A DNA stretch of 10,402 nt from DATIHF01 sp035480955 (lineage in GTDB: Bacteria > Patescibacteriota > Microgenomatia > Woykebacterales > RBG-16-39-9b), in the NCBI GenBank assembly GCA_035480955.1, contig DATIHF010000020.1, positions 1-10,402 on the forward strand, in the 5' to 3' direction. Positions 1 through 4,603 of the stretch are shown here, piece after piece. The notes under the pieces are model-generated. The model was given only the letters and a program-made list of their open reading frames with translations. It was not told the DNA's origin and searched no databases. The position numbers were made by a program, and so were the translations under genes. Each line of letters begins with the position of its first letter. Position 1 is the stretch's first letter.

Positions 1-24
1 TTGGTTAGTTTTCCTTATCCCATC

Positions 25-33
25 TGTTATAAT
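25..33 (+). promoter_or_regulatory. Extended -10 promoter (TGT-TATAAT) of the OmpR-type regulator
   Basis: A perfect TATAAT (28-33) is preceded by TGn (25-27), a strong extended -10 element that does not need a good -35 box. The hexamer is followed by exactly 6 nt and then ATG 40, so transcription would start at or next to the A of the start codon. No SD lies between. The -35 region is at the window edge and cannot be judged. Confidence 0.7.
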
Positions 34-39
34 CGGTTC

Positions 40-711
40 ATGAAGGCGCTTACCTATCTGGTTGATGACGATAAGGAATTTTTAAACTATCTCAAAAACA
101 CTCTTTTGGAGAATAATTACTCTGTTAAAACTTTCACAAAAGGCTCACAAGTACTAGCAGGGATTGAGGAGCAAAAACCAGACTTAGTTATTCTTGATCT
201 TGTTCTCCCTGATATGCAGGGTGAAAGTGTTTGCAGTGAGATTCGCAAACATCACGATGACATTTCGATAATCATGCTCACCTCCAAAAATAGTATTTCT
301 GAAAAAGTGGAGGGTTTAAATCTCGGGGCAGACGATTACATCACAAAGCCTTTTAACCAGGACGAATTTCTTGCGAGAATAAAAAGCCGTCTGAGAAAAT
401 TCGGCAAATCTGAAGACGTTTTAAGAGTCAAAGATCTCGAAATTGACACAAAAAAAGTTCAAGTCCACCGCGCAGGCAAAGAAATCAAATTAACTCCTCA
501 TGAATTCAAGCTCTTAGAATACCTGATTCAAAATAAAGGTATTGTGCTTAGCCGCGATATGATCCTTACCCGAGTCTGGGAATATTCGCTTGATATTGAG
601 TCAAGGGTGGTAGACGTTTACATGGGTTATCTGAGGAAAAAAGTTGATAACGGCTACAAAACTAAGTTGATTCAATCAGTCAGAGGCTTCGGATACACTA
701 TCAATGATTAA
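40..711 (+). CDS. OmpR/PhoB-family response regulator (receiver + winged-helix DNA-binding domain)
   Basis: This is a 223-residue two-component transcription regulator. The receiver domain (about residues 3-118) has the acidic pocket D9/D10/D11, phosphoacceptor D53 in ILDLVLP, T81 and K103 in the KPF motif, so it should be phosphorylatable. The C-terminal winged helix (about 128-222) has the OmpR-type signatures LTPHEFKLLEYL, SRDMIL and VRGFGY. An in-frame TTG exists at position 1, but ATG 40 is preferred because the receiver fold begins right there and a TGT-TATAAT extended -10 box lies 6 nt upstream, inside the longer reading frame. No membrane kinase is adjacent. The convergent neighbour is a degenerate histidine-kinase-like protein whose stop codon overlaps this one by 4 bp. 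Family assignment is secure; the target genes are not visible, though the downstream stress genes are natural candidates. Confidence 0.95.
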   Translation: MKALTYLVDDDKEFLNYLKNTLLENNYSVKTFTKGSQVLAGIEEQKPDLVILDLVLPDMQGESVCSEIRKHHDDISIIMLTSKNSISEKVEGLNLGADDYITKPFNQDEFLARIKSRLRKFGKSEDVLRVKDLEIDTKKVQVHRAGKEIKLTPHEFKLLEYLIQNKGIVLSRDMILTRVWEYSLDIESRVVDVYMGYLRKKVDNGYKTKLIQSVRGFGYTIND

Positions 712-1319
712 GCTTTCTTGATTTTTTCCGGTAAATTAACTTCCCAGAGCAGATCGTTTTTTGTTTTGTTAAGCTTAACTTTTCCTCCCAACCAATTGAG
801 GTATTTCTCGGAGTTTGATAACAATAATTTTCTTTCAAACTCCAAATCGGTGATCAAGGGACTTTTTTTAAGACGAGTATTTTTCACCTTAAAAACCAAT
901 TTTATACTATTGAGTTCTTTTTCAACTGTTAAAGCTATGGTTTTCTTTTTGGCAAAATAGATTATTGCTTTAATAAGATAAGTCAAAGCAAGTTTTAAAA
1001 GTTCTTTTTCGGATAAAATTTTAAACTCTTCTTTTAGACTGATCTGGAGGTCGGTTGTCTTTAAATTTTCTTCGCGAATAATATTCTCAAGAAAAGAGTT
1101 TAATTTGATAAACTCAACCGCAAAATCTTTGGGCTTTTCCTCCTCTTGGCTAGCCAAATAAAGATCTATTCGATAGCTTAAAACTTTGAACTGATTCGCC
1201 AAAATTTCAAAAGACTTGTCTTTTCCAGAAATATTTTTTTGAGCTTCTAGTAAAATAGAGATTCCTGCTAAAGAGGACCTAAGATAATGACTGACATGTT
1301 TAAAGTCGTTTTCTTTCAT
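708..1319 (-). CDS. Histidine-kinase-like protein with phosphoacceptor His but degenerate ATPase domain (Spo0B-like candidate)
   Basis: This is a 203-residue soluble protein with no transmembrane or sensor region. Near the N-terminus it has an H-box-like SHYLRSSLAGI (His at residue 11), aligning with SHELRTPLTSI of ordinary HisKA domains, followed by a second helix resembling the HisKA dimerisation hairpin. The rest follows the order of a HATPase domain (LALTYLIKAIIYF at the N-box position, LNWLGGKVKL and a terminal WEVNLP at the end). However, the N-box asparagine, the DxGxG box and the GLGL box are all missing. ATP binding is therefore unlikely. In the Spo0B family such proteins act as histidine phosphotransferases between two receivers; an adaptor or pseudokinase role is the alternative. 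TTG 1322 could also start the frame, but ATG 1319 is favoured by a -10 box 6 nt upstream. It is convergent with the OmpR regulator and shares a TTAA stop overlap with it. Confidence 0.7.
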   Translation of the reverse strand: MKENDFKHVSHYLRSSLAGISILLEAQKNISGKDKSFEILANQFKVLSYRIDLYLASQEEEKPKDFAVEFIKLNSFLENIIREENLKTTDLQISLKEEFKILSEKELLKLALTYLIKAIIYFAKKKTIALTVEKELNSIKLVFKVKNTRLKKSPLITDLEFERKLLLSNSEKYLNWLGGKVKLNKTKNDLLWEVNLPEKIKKA

Positions 1320-1325
1320 CAAATG

Positions 1326-1354
1326 TTTACAGTAAAGGTAGCCTTTGTGAGCAA
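1326..1354 (-). promoter_or_regulatory. Putative promoter of the histidine-kinase-like gene (TTGCTC-17-TGTAAA)
   Basis: On the minus strand TTGCTC (1349-1354) is separated by 17 nt from TGTAAA (1326-1331), which lies 6 nt before ATG 1319. The hexamers match the consensus only 3/6 and 4/6, so the call depends on the ideal spacing and on the same 6-nt distance seen at stronger promoters in this window. The spacer contains the 9-mer GTAAAGGTA (read on +). Confidence 0.4.
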
Positions 1355-1385
1355 GACTACCTCTACTATATTCTCTTAGTCAACA

Positions 1386-1640
1386 TTAACGCGGTTGGTA
1401 GATCATCCTTCCGATGGCAATCAAAACTACCGAGCCTAAAACGGCTACTAAGATACTGTATAGATTAAACCCAGTTATTCCTGATTGACCAAAGAGACTC
1501 ATCACAAACCCACCAATCAACGCTCCGACAATGCCCAAAACTATGTCAGATAAGATTCCCTGGCTACCATTCGTTCTCATCAACAAAGAAGCAATCCAGC
1601 CAGCTAAACCTCCGACAATCACCCAAACAATCAGACCCAT
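1386..1640 (-). CDS. GlsB/YeaQ/YmgE family (transglycosylase-associated) membrane stress protein
   Basis: This is an 84-residue, very hydrophobic protein with three predicted membrane helices (about residues 3-20, 29-50 and 60-79). Its glycine pattern (WVIVGGLAGWIASLL, LGIVGALIGGFV and a C-terminal IGRMIY) is typical of the GlsB/YeaQ/YmgE family. These short inner-membrane proteins are commonly induced by general, envelope or stationary-phase stress; the biochemical role is unknown and the transglycosylase-associated label is historical. Length is normal for the family. The start is fixed by a strong SD, AAAGGAGGTGA read on the minus strand at 1649-1659, 8 nt before ATG. The upstream gene ends in a strong terminator, so this gene probably has its own promoter, but I cannot identify a convincing -10/-35 pair. 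Confidence 0.93.
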   Translation of the reverse strand: MGLIVWVIVGGLAGWIASLLMRTNGSQGILSDIVLGIVGALIGGFVMSLFGQSGITGFNLYSILVAVLGSVVLIAIGRMIYQPR

Positions 1641-1734
1641 TTTATTTTCACCTCCTTTCGAGGATTCGTTGCTAGCTTAGACTTTTTTATTTGAAGTTTG
1701 AGAAAATTTAAGTAAGAGTTGCGCAAGAAGGCAC

Positions 1735-1769
1735 AAAAAAGCGGCTCTTTAAAAGAAAGCCGCTTTTTT
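1735..1769 (-). terminator. Rho-independent terminator of the GSP17M-domain gene (bidirectional)
   Basis: A perfect 12-bp stem pairs 1735-1746 (AAAAAAGCGGCT) with 1758-1769 (AGCCGCTTTTTT) around an 11-nt loop. Read on the minus strand it has a GC core followed by six T, directly after the TAG stop at 1777-1779. It is symmetric enough to work in both directions, and it separates the GSP17M-domain gene from the GlsB gene. Confidence 0.9.
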
Positions 1770-1776
1770 CGGCAAA

Positions 1777-2313
1777 CTAAGCATTCATTTGCGCTAAGGT
1801 TCTGACTTGGTCAGCTCGGTTTTCTCTAAAAAGATCCTCTACCTCACCACTGTTTTGCTCATTAGAGACACTGACGGCTAGCAAAACCGCGCCTTCACGA
1901 ACTCTTTCTTCGTAATAGCGAGCTTCTCTTTCCGGTAAACCTAGAGTTGCGATTGCACCAACTAGACCACCAGCTAGAGCCCCGGTGACCGCGCCTGAAA
2001 TAGTAGTCGCCGCCGCGCCCGTCAAACCTAAGGCGGCTGCGATTGGCCCAGCGATCAGAAAAGCTCCCACTCCAGGAATCGCTAAAGCACCAACACCAAT
2101 CAAAAGTCCTGCGAGCCCACCGATTGCTCCACCAGCTACTGCACCACTAGCAACATTGTCAGTCACGTTGTCTTGTGAGCCAACTCGGTGTTCGATATCT
2201 CCATCTTTGACAATAATAGACATGTCTTCCGACTTGTAACCTAGATTGTCTAGCGCTCTGATCGCGCGATCGGCATCATCTCGAGCTGGAAAAACTCCAA
2301 TAACGGTTTCCAT
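1777..2313 (-). CDS. General stress protein 17M-like (YflT-type) domain protein with glycine-rich hydrophobic core
   Basis: The 178-residue protein begins with a YflT/GSP17M-type alpha-beta domain (METVIGVFPARDDADRAIRA, about residues 1-38), in which a residue string is read as 'parameter drift between paired segments'. It continues with a long Gly/Ala-rich stretch (about 54-125, GAVAGGAIGGLAGLLIG and similar) that can form glycine-zipper membrane hairpins. A soluble tail (about 128-178, EARYYEERVREGAVLLAVSV) probably completes the alpha-beta fold. Proteins of this layout are often encoded with other general stress genes; no enzymatic function is known. The start is set by a GGAGGGGGTGA SD (2320-2330) 6 nt before ATG. 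The gene ends just before the 1735-1769 terminator, indicating a monocistronic unit. Confidence 0.85.
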   Translation of the reverse strand: METVIGVFPARDDADRAIRALDNLGYKSEDMSIIVKDGDIEHRVGSQDNVTDNVASGAVAGGAIGGLAGLLIGVGALAIPGVGAFLIAGPIAAALGLTGAAATTISGAVTGALAGGLVGAIATLGLPEREARYYEERVREGAVLLAVSVSNEQNSGEVEDLFRENRADQVRTLAQMNA

Positions 2314-2481
2314 TCTTTTTCACCCCCTCCAGATTTCAGGCAGGAGAGTTAATAACTAACCAGACGTCGTAAAGAAAGGTTTGTTTTATAAAACTAAAAA
2401 AGGACTTCATGATGCTAGTCTAGAGTACAAATTTAAAAAACAAAAAAGTATTTGGAAAGAAAACTGCAAGAACTGTTGTGC
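2314..2481. other. Divergent intergenic region with two small palindromes
   Basis: This stretch holds the upstream region of the minus-strand GSP17M-domain gene and ends at the promoter of the plus-strand gene at 2522. No further coding region is convincing. It contains two perfect short inverted repeats: AGTTAATAACT (2347-2357) and GTTTTATAAAAC (2383-2394). The second includes a TATAAA reading toward the GSP17M-domain gene but has no matching -35, so it could be a -10 box or a regulator site. Part of the DNA is A/T-rich without other structure. Confidence 0.4.
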
Positions 2482-2510
2482 TTGCAATCAATTAAAAGAC
2501 ACACTATAAT
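2482..2510 (+). promoter_or_regulatory. Strong promoter TTGCAA-17-TATAAT
   Basis: TTGCAA (2482-2487, 4/6 to the -35 consensus) is separated by exactly 17 nt from a perfect TATAAT (2505-2510). The -10 box lies 11 nt before ATG 2522, predicting a leader of only about 4-6 nt and no room for an SD. This promoter is good evidence that the unfamiliar gene at 2522 is real. Confidence 0.8.
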
Positions 2511-2521
2511 CAAAAAACGTC

Positions 2522-3049
2522 ATGCCCTTGAATTTAAAGACAGTCATTTATTCTTCACAAAATTTTTTCCTTTACAAGCGAACTTCTGGCACCAATTTGT
2601 ACTTGGTGATGCAGTTGCTTACTGGATTTGTTAAAACCGACAAGTTACCAAAAACGAAGATGATTTTGAGGGAGTCTTTGCCACAAATTTTCCTCAACGA
2701 GTGTTTCAACGAGGAAAGTCTTTGTTTTTCCAAAGAAGTAGAAAACACAGAGATCGGCCATCTTTTTGAGCATATTTTGCTCCAAAATCTTCTGCAAAAA
2801 AACCTCTCCAACGAACAGGAACTAGAAATTAATGGAGAAACTTTCTGGAATTGGAAAAAAGAAACTATTGGAAAATTTCATATCCAGATCGAGGGTAAAA
2901 ACCTAAAAGAGCGATCTTTGCAGCCCTCAATCGATGATTCTATTTCTCTGCTTGAAAAAATTATTAATTCGCATTCTTACCTACCAAACGAAAAGGAAAC
3001 AGACGGCCATCGTGACCGCCCGTTCCTTCACTATAGCGCTCAACTTTAA
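2522..3049 (+). CDS. Stand-alone protein resembling the N-terminal domain of cyanophycin synthetase, with HxxEH motif
   Basis: This 175-residue soluble protein has no close match that I can name with certainty. Its middle part (about residues 50-150) resembles the N-terminal domain of cyanophycin synthetase CphA: an acidic segment, then EIGHLFEHILLQNLL (residues 77-91), matching the GHVVEHVALEL pattern, then GKFHIQIEG (117-125), matching the following strand ending in Glu, and a helix SISLLEKIINS. H80, E83 and H84 form an HxxEH motif, the inverted zinc-peptidase signature; E124 is a possible third ligand. The ATP-grasp and Mur-ligase domains of CphA are absent, so it cannot be a synthetase. 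Possible roles are a small metallopeptidase or an amide-bond hydrolase. It has its own strong promoter and overlaps the convergent KGG gene by 4 bp at the stop codons. The homology is inferred by eye. Confidence 0.6.
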   Translation: MPLNLKTVIYSSQNFFLYKRTSGTNLYLVMQLLTGFVKTDKLPKTKMILRESLPQIFLNECFNEESLCFSKEVENTEIGHLFEHILLQNLLQKNLSNEQELEINGETFWNWKKETIGKFHIQIEGKNLKERSLQPSIDDSISLLEKIINSHSYLPNEKETDGHRDRPFLHYSAQL

Positions 3050-3228
3050 TTTTGTCCTCCCTTTCGACCAGCTTCACGGGCTTCTTCACTACTGAACTCG
3101 TGGGCGGTTCCTTTTTCATGAGCAGCTCTTCCGCCTTTAGAGGCAATCTCTCTTTGGGTTTCTTCATCCATTGAAGCGAAACCCCTTTTGCTCGTTCCAC
3201 TTCGACCACTGCTTTTCTTGTATGCCAT
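3046..3228 (-). CDS. KGG-repeat general stress protein (Con-10/GsiB-like)
   Basis: This is a 60-residue hydrophilic protein with the stress-induced KGG motif twice: IASKGGRAAHEKGTAHEF (about residues 29-46) and REAGRKGGQ (about 51-59), preceded by GFASMDEETQRE. These short, probably unstructured proteins resemble Bacillus GsiB and fungal Con-10. They accumulate under desiccation, heat or stationary phase, with unknown biochemical action. The start follows an AAAGGGGGTGA SD (3235-3245) 6 nt before ATG. It lies 24 bp downstream of the DUF6496 gene and is probably co-transcribed with it. Its stop overlaps the convergent gene's stop at TTAA 3046-3049. Confidence 0.95.
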   Translation of the reverse strand: MAYKKSSGRSGTSKRGFASMDEETQREIASKGGRAAHEKGTAHEFSSEEAREAGRKGGQN

Positions 3229-3252
3229 TCTCGCTCACCCCCTTTCAAGGTG

Positions 3253-3429
3253 TTATTTATTCTTAGGGACTTTGTCACCAGCTTTTCTTGCTTTTGAAAT
3301 ACCGATTGCAAGGGCTTGTTTACGATTCTTTACCTTTTCTCTACTTTTACCGCTCTTCAATGTTCCTATTTTGTAACGAAACATCGCAGTGCTGATTGTT
3401 TTTCTAGCTTTTGGGCCGTATTTATTCAT
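3253..3429 (-). CDS. DUF6496 family small basic protein
   Basis: This 58-residue, strongly basic protein begins MNKYGPKARKTISTAMFRYK and contains GTLKSGKSREKVKNRKQA followed by LAIGISKARKAG. That is the characteristic DUF6496 pattern (GTLKSG..., NRKQAIAIALSEARKAG, terminal PKNK). Function is unknown; the Lys/Arg content suggests nucleic-acid binding, and such genes often occur next to KGG-type stress genes, as here. It is the first gene of a probable two-gene unit with the KGG gene. There is no SD before ATG 3429; a TAAATT -10-like box 9 nt upstream suggests a very short leader. The unit lies directly behind the terminator of the YtxH-like gene. Confidence 0.85.
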   Translation of the reverse strand: MNKYGPKARKTISTAMFRYKIGTLKSGKSREKVKNRKQALAIGISKARKAGDKVPKNK

Positions 3430-3438
3430 AACTAAAAC

Positions 3439-3466
3439 AATTTAAAACAACTATTTAATTCTTCAA
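3439..3466 (-). promoter_or_regulatory. Putative promoter of the DUF6496-KGG unit (TTGAAG-16-TAAATT)
   Basis: On the minus strand TTGAAG (3461-3466) and TAAATT (3439-3444) are 16 nt apart, with the -10 box 9 nt before ATG 3429. Both hexamers are only moderate matches. A new promoter is expected here because a terminator lies just upstream at 3501-3539. Confidence 0.4.
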
Positions 3467-3500
3467 ATAATTTTTTGTAAGAGAAAGGTAACCTCATCTT

Positions 3501-3539
3501 AAAAAGCAAGGCTATTTTGGAGCTTTAGCCCTGCTTTTT
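3501..3539 (-). terminator. Rho-independent terminator downstream of the YtxH-like gene (bidirectional)
   Basis: A 13-bp stem with one A-C mismatch pairs 3501-3513 (AAAAAGCAAGGCT) with 3527-3539 (AGCCCTGCTTTTT) around a 13-nt loop. On the minus strand it ends in TTTTT and lies about 30 bp past the YtxH-like stop codon. It closes the unit that may run from the sensor kinase through the YtxH-like gene. Confidence 0.88.
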
Positions 3540-3567
3540 AAAAATCTAAAAAATAAAACATACGAAC

Positions 3568-3933
3568 TTAAAACTTTTGATCTTCGAGTGCGTCAACATC
3601 GTCCATTTTGTCTATTGTTTCGTCAATTCGATCCTCCATAGAGTCTTTATTCTCTTCAATCTTGTCTTTTCCCTTTTCCCAACCTTCTTCGACTTTGTCA
3701 GTTCCCTCGTCTAGCTCATCAGCTACTTTATCTTTGACATCTGTGGTGTTGTCTTTTACATTTTCCCAGTTGTCCTTAACTTTTCCTTTGATATCATCTG
3801 CAGTTGCCTTGACTTTTTCGCGGTTTTTCTCGTCTGCTAGATATACCGCAGTTGCTCCAACCGCAGCTCCGACCGCGGCACCTACTAGTCCTGCGTTAAT
3901 TGCACTATTTTTTTCTTTTTCTTTGTCAGCCAT
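3568..3933 (-). CDS. YtxH-like glycine-zipper / amphipathic stress protein
   Basis: This is a 121-residue protein. After a charged start it has a Gly/Ala-rich membrane segment (about residues 11-32, INAGLVGAAVGAAVGATAVY), followed by DEKNREKVKATADDIKGK and a long Asp/Glu/Lys-rich tail (about 34-121) of amphipathic VKDN, VKDK and KVEEG repeats. The tail resembles CsbD and LEA-type proteins. YtxH-family proteins are general stress proteins of unknown mechanism, sometimes linked to membrane or desiccation protection. The start follows a CAAGGAGGTGA SD (3940-3950) 6 nt before ATG, located inside the end of the upstream gene, and the two frames overlap by 8 bp. The tail is strikingly acidic and low in complexity, so database matches may be spurious beyond the first 45 residues. 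Confidence 0.85.
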   Translation of the reverse strand: MADKEKEKNSAINAGLVGAAVGAAVGATAVYLADEKNREKVKATADDIKGKVKDNWENVKDNTTDVKDKVADELDEGTDKVEEGWEKGKDKIEENKDSMEDRIDETIDKMDDVDALEDQKF

Positions 3934-4171
3934 GAGTTTTCACCTCCTTGCCCAAAAATAATTGTTTTAAAGTAACTAGAGAACGCAACACCCCAACCTC
4001 AAGATTTTCTGGCAATTTGTAAAATCGATACATTATCTTTCTTGCCAAATAAAGCATTTTTTGAAGAGAATTCAACGATCTAATTAGCAAAACCCCAACA
4101 ACCAAAGAAATTGCCACTAAATAAACCATGAAAAAAATCGCAACTAAATAAAAAAGCTCTTGAATATTCAT
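3926..4171 (-). CDS. Small one-helix membrane protein upstream of the YtxH-like gene (YtxG/DUF948-like position)
   Basis: This 81-residue protein has one N-terminal membrane helix (about residues 6-30, LFYLVAIFFMVYLVAISLVV) followed by a basic cytoplasmic part beginning RSLNSLQKMLYLARKIMYRFYKL. I do not recognise a family from the residues alone. Its topology and its place directly before a YtxH gene recall Bacillus ytxG (DUF948)-ytxH, although the typical long DUF948 coiled coil is missing. It overlaps the YtxH-like gene by 8 bp, implying co-translation. Only a weak GGA lies before ATG 4171. The receiver gene upstream ends just 63 bp away with no terminator, so read-through from the kinase-receiver unit is possible. 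Confidence 0.75.
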   Translation of the reverse strand: MNIQELFYLVAIFFMVYLVAISLVVGVLLIRSLNSLQKMLYLARKIMYRFYKLPENLEVGVLRSLVTLKQLFLGKEVKTHG

Positions 4172-4234
4172 AGTTTGTCCAAGATAGCTTACACGGGTAA
4201 AGGTACAGCAAAAGAAGAGTAAGAAAGCGGTAAA

Positions 4235-4603
4235 TCAGCGGGTGAGTTGTCTGATCTTTTTAGTTAAAAAGCCCATATCAAAAGGTTTGGCAATAAAAAG
4301 GTCAATGTAGGCGGGGTTGATGTCATTTTTGGCTGAAGGATGAGCCGAGATCATAATAATTTTCAGTTTTGGAAGTTTGGCTTTTTCTCGTAGTTGCTCG
4401 GCCATTTTTGTTCCTTCTTCGCCGGCTAAAAAATAGTCCATGATGATCAAATCAGGAGAAAACTTAACGACAGAGGAAAAAAGTTTTGCATGAGAAGTCA
4501 AAGCTTTTACTTCGTAGCCGTAGTACGGTAAAGCTATTCCCAAAGCTTCTGTTATTGCTGGGTCGTCATCAAGAATAAGTATTCTTGCTTGCTTGTCCGT
4601 CAT
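4235..4603 (-). CDS. Receiver-only response regulator (Spo0F/CheY-like)
   Basis: This 122-residue protein consists solely of a receiver domain: acidic pocket D12/D13/D14, phosphoacceptor D56 in LIIMDYFLAG, S86 in MISAHPS and K106 in the AKPF motif. All catalytic residues are present, so it should accept phosphate from a kinase. There is no output domain, meaning it must act by protein interaction or pass phosphate to a histidine phosphotransferase, as Spo0F does. It starts inside the last codons of the sensor kinase gene (35-bp overlap) without an SD. This indicates translational coupling and makes that kinase its natural partner. The histidine-only protein at 708-1319 is a candidate phosphate acceptor (inference). 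Confidence 0.95.
   Translation of the reverse strand: MTDKQARILILDDDPAITEALGIALPYYGYEVKALTSHAKLFSSVVKFSPDLIIMDYFLAGEEGTKMAEQLREKAKLPKLKIIMISAHPSAKNDINPAYIDLFIAKPFDMGFLTKKIRQLTR

Noticed and set aside
1..39. N-terminal extension of the OmpR-type regulator from TTG at position 1
   Set aside because: The extension contains a perfect extended -10 promoter and adds 13 residues before a normal receiver start; ATG 40 is much more likely.
1341..1362. GGTAG...CTACC inverted repeat as a terminator of the GlsB gene
   Set aside because: The stem is only 5 bp with internal mismatches and no T-run; it overlaps the putative promoter of the next gene.
1985..2239. Pro/Ala-rich plus-strand open frame
   Set aside because: It is antisense to the Gly/Ala-rich core of the GSP17M-domain protein, with no start signal.
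2964..3311. 115-codon minus-strand open frame across the KGG and DUF6496 genes
   Set aside because: It overlaps two recognisable protein families in another frame, has no SD or family resemblance, and mirrors their Lys-rich codons.
3188..3376. Hydrophobic 62-codon plus-strand open frame
   Set aside because: It is antisense to the KGG/DUF6496 unit; its Leu/Phe-rich composition is the complement of basic codons, and it has no SD or promoter.
3501..3539. Hairpin at 3501-3539 as a small RNA or riboswitch
   Set aside because: Its position just after a stop codon, its GC core and its T-run fit a plain intrinsic terminator.
3608..3961. 117-codon plus-strand open frame, Ser/Ala-rich
   Set aside because: It is antisense to the low-complexity YtxH-like gene; its Ser-rich composition is what the complement of Glu/Asp/Lys-rich codons gives.
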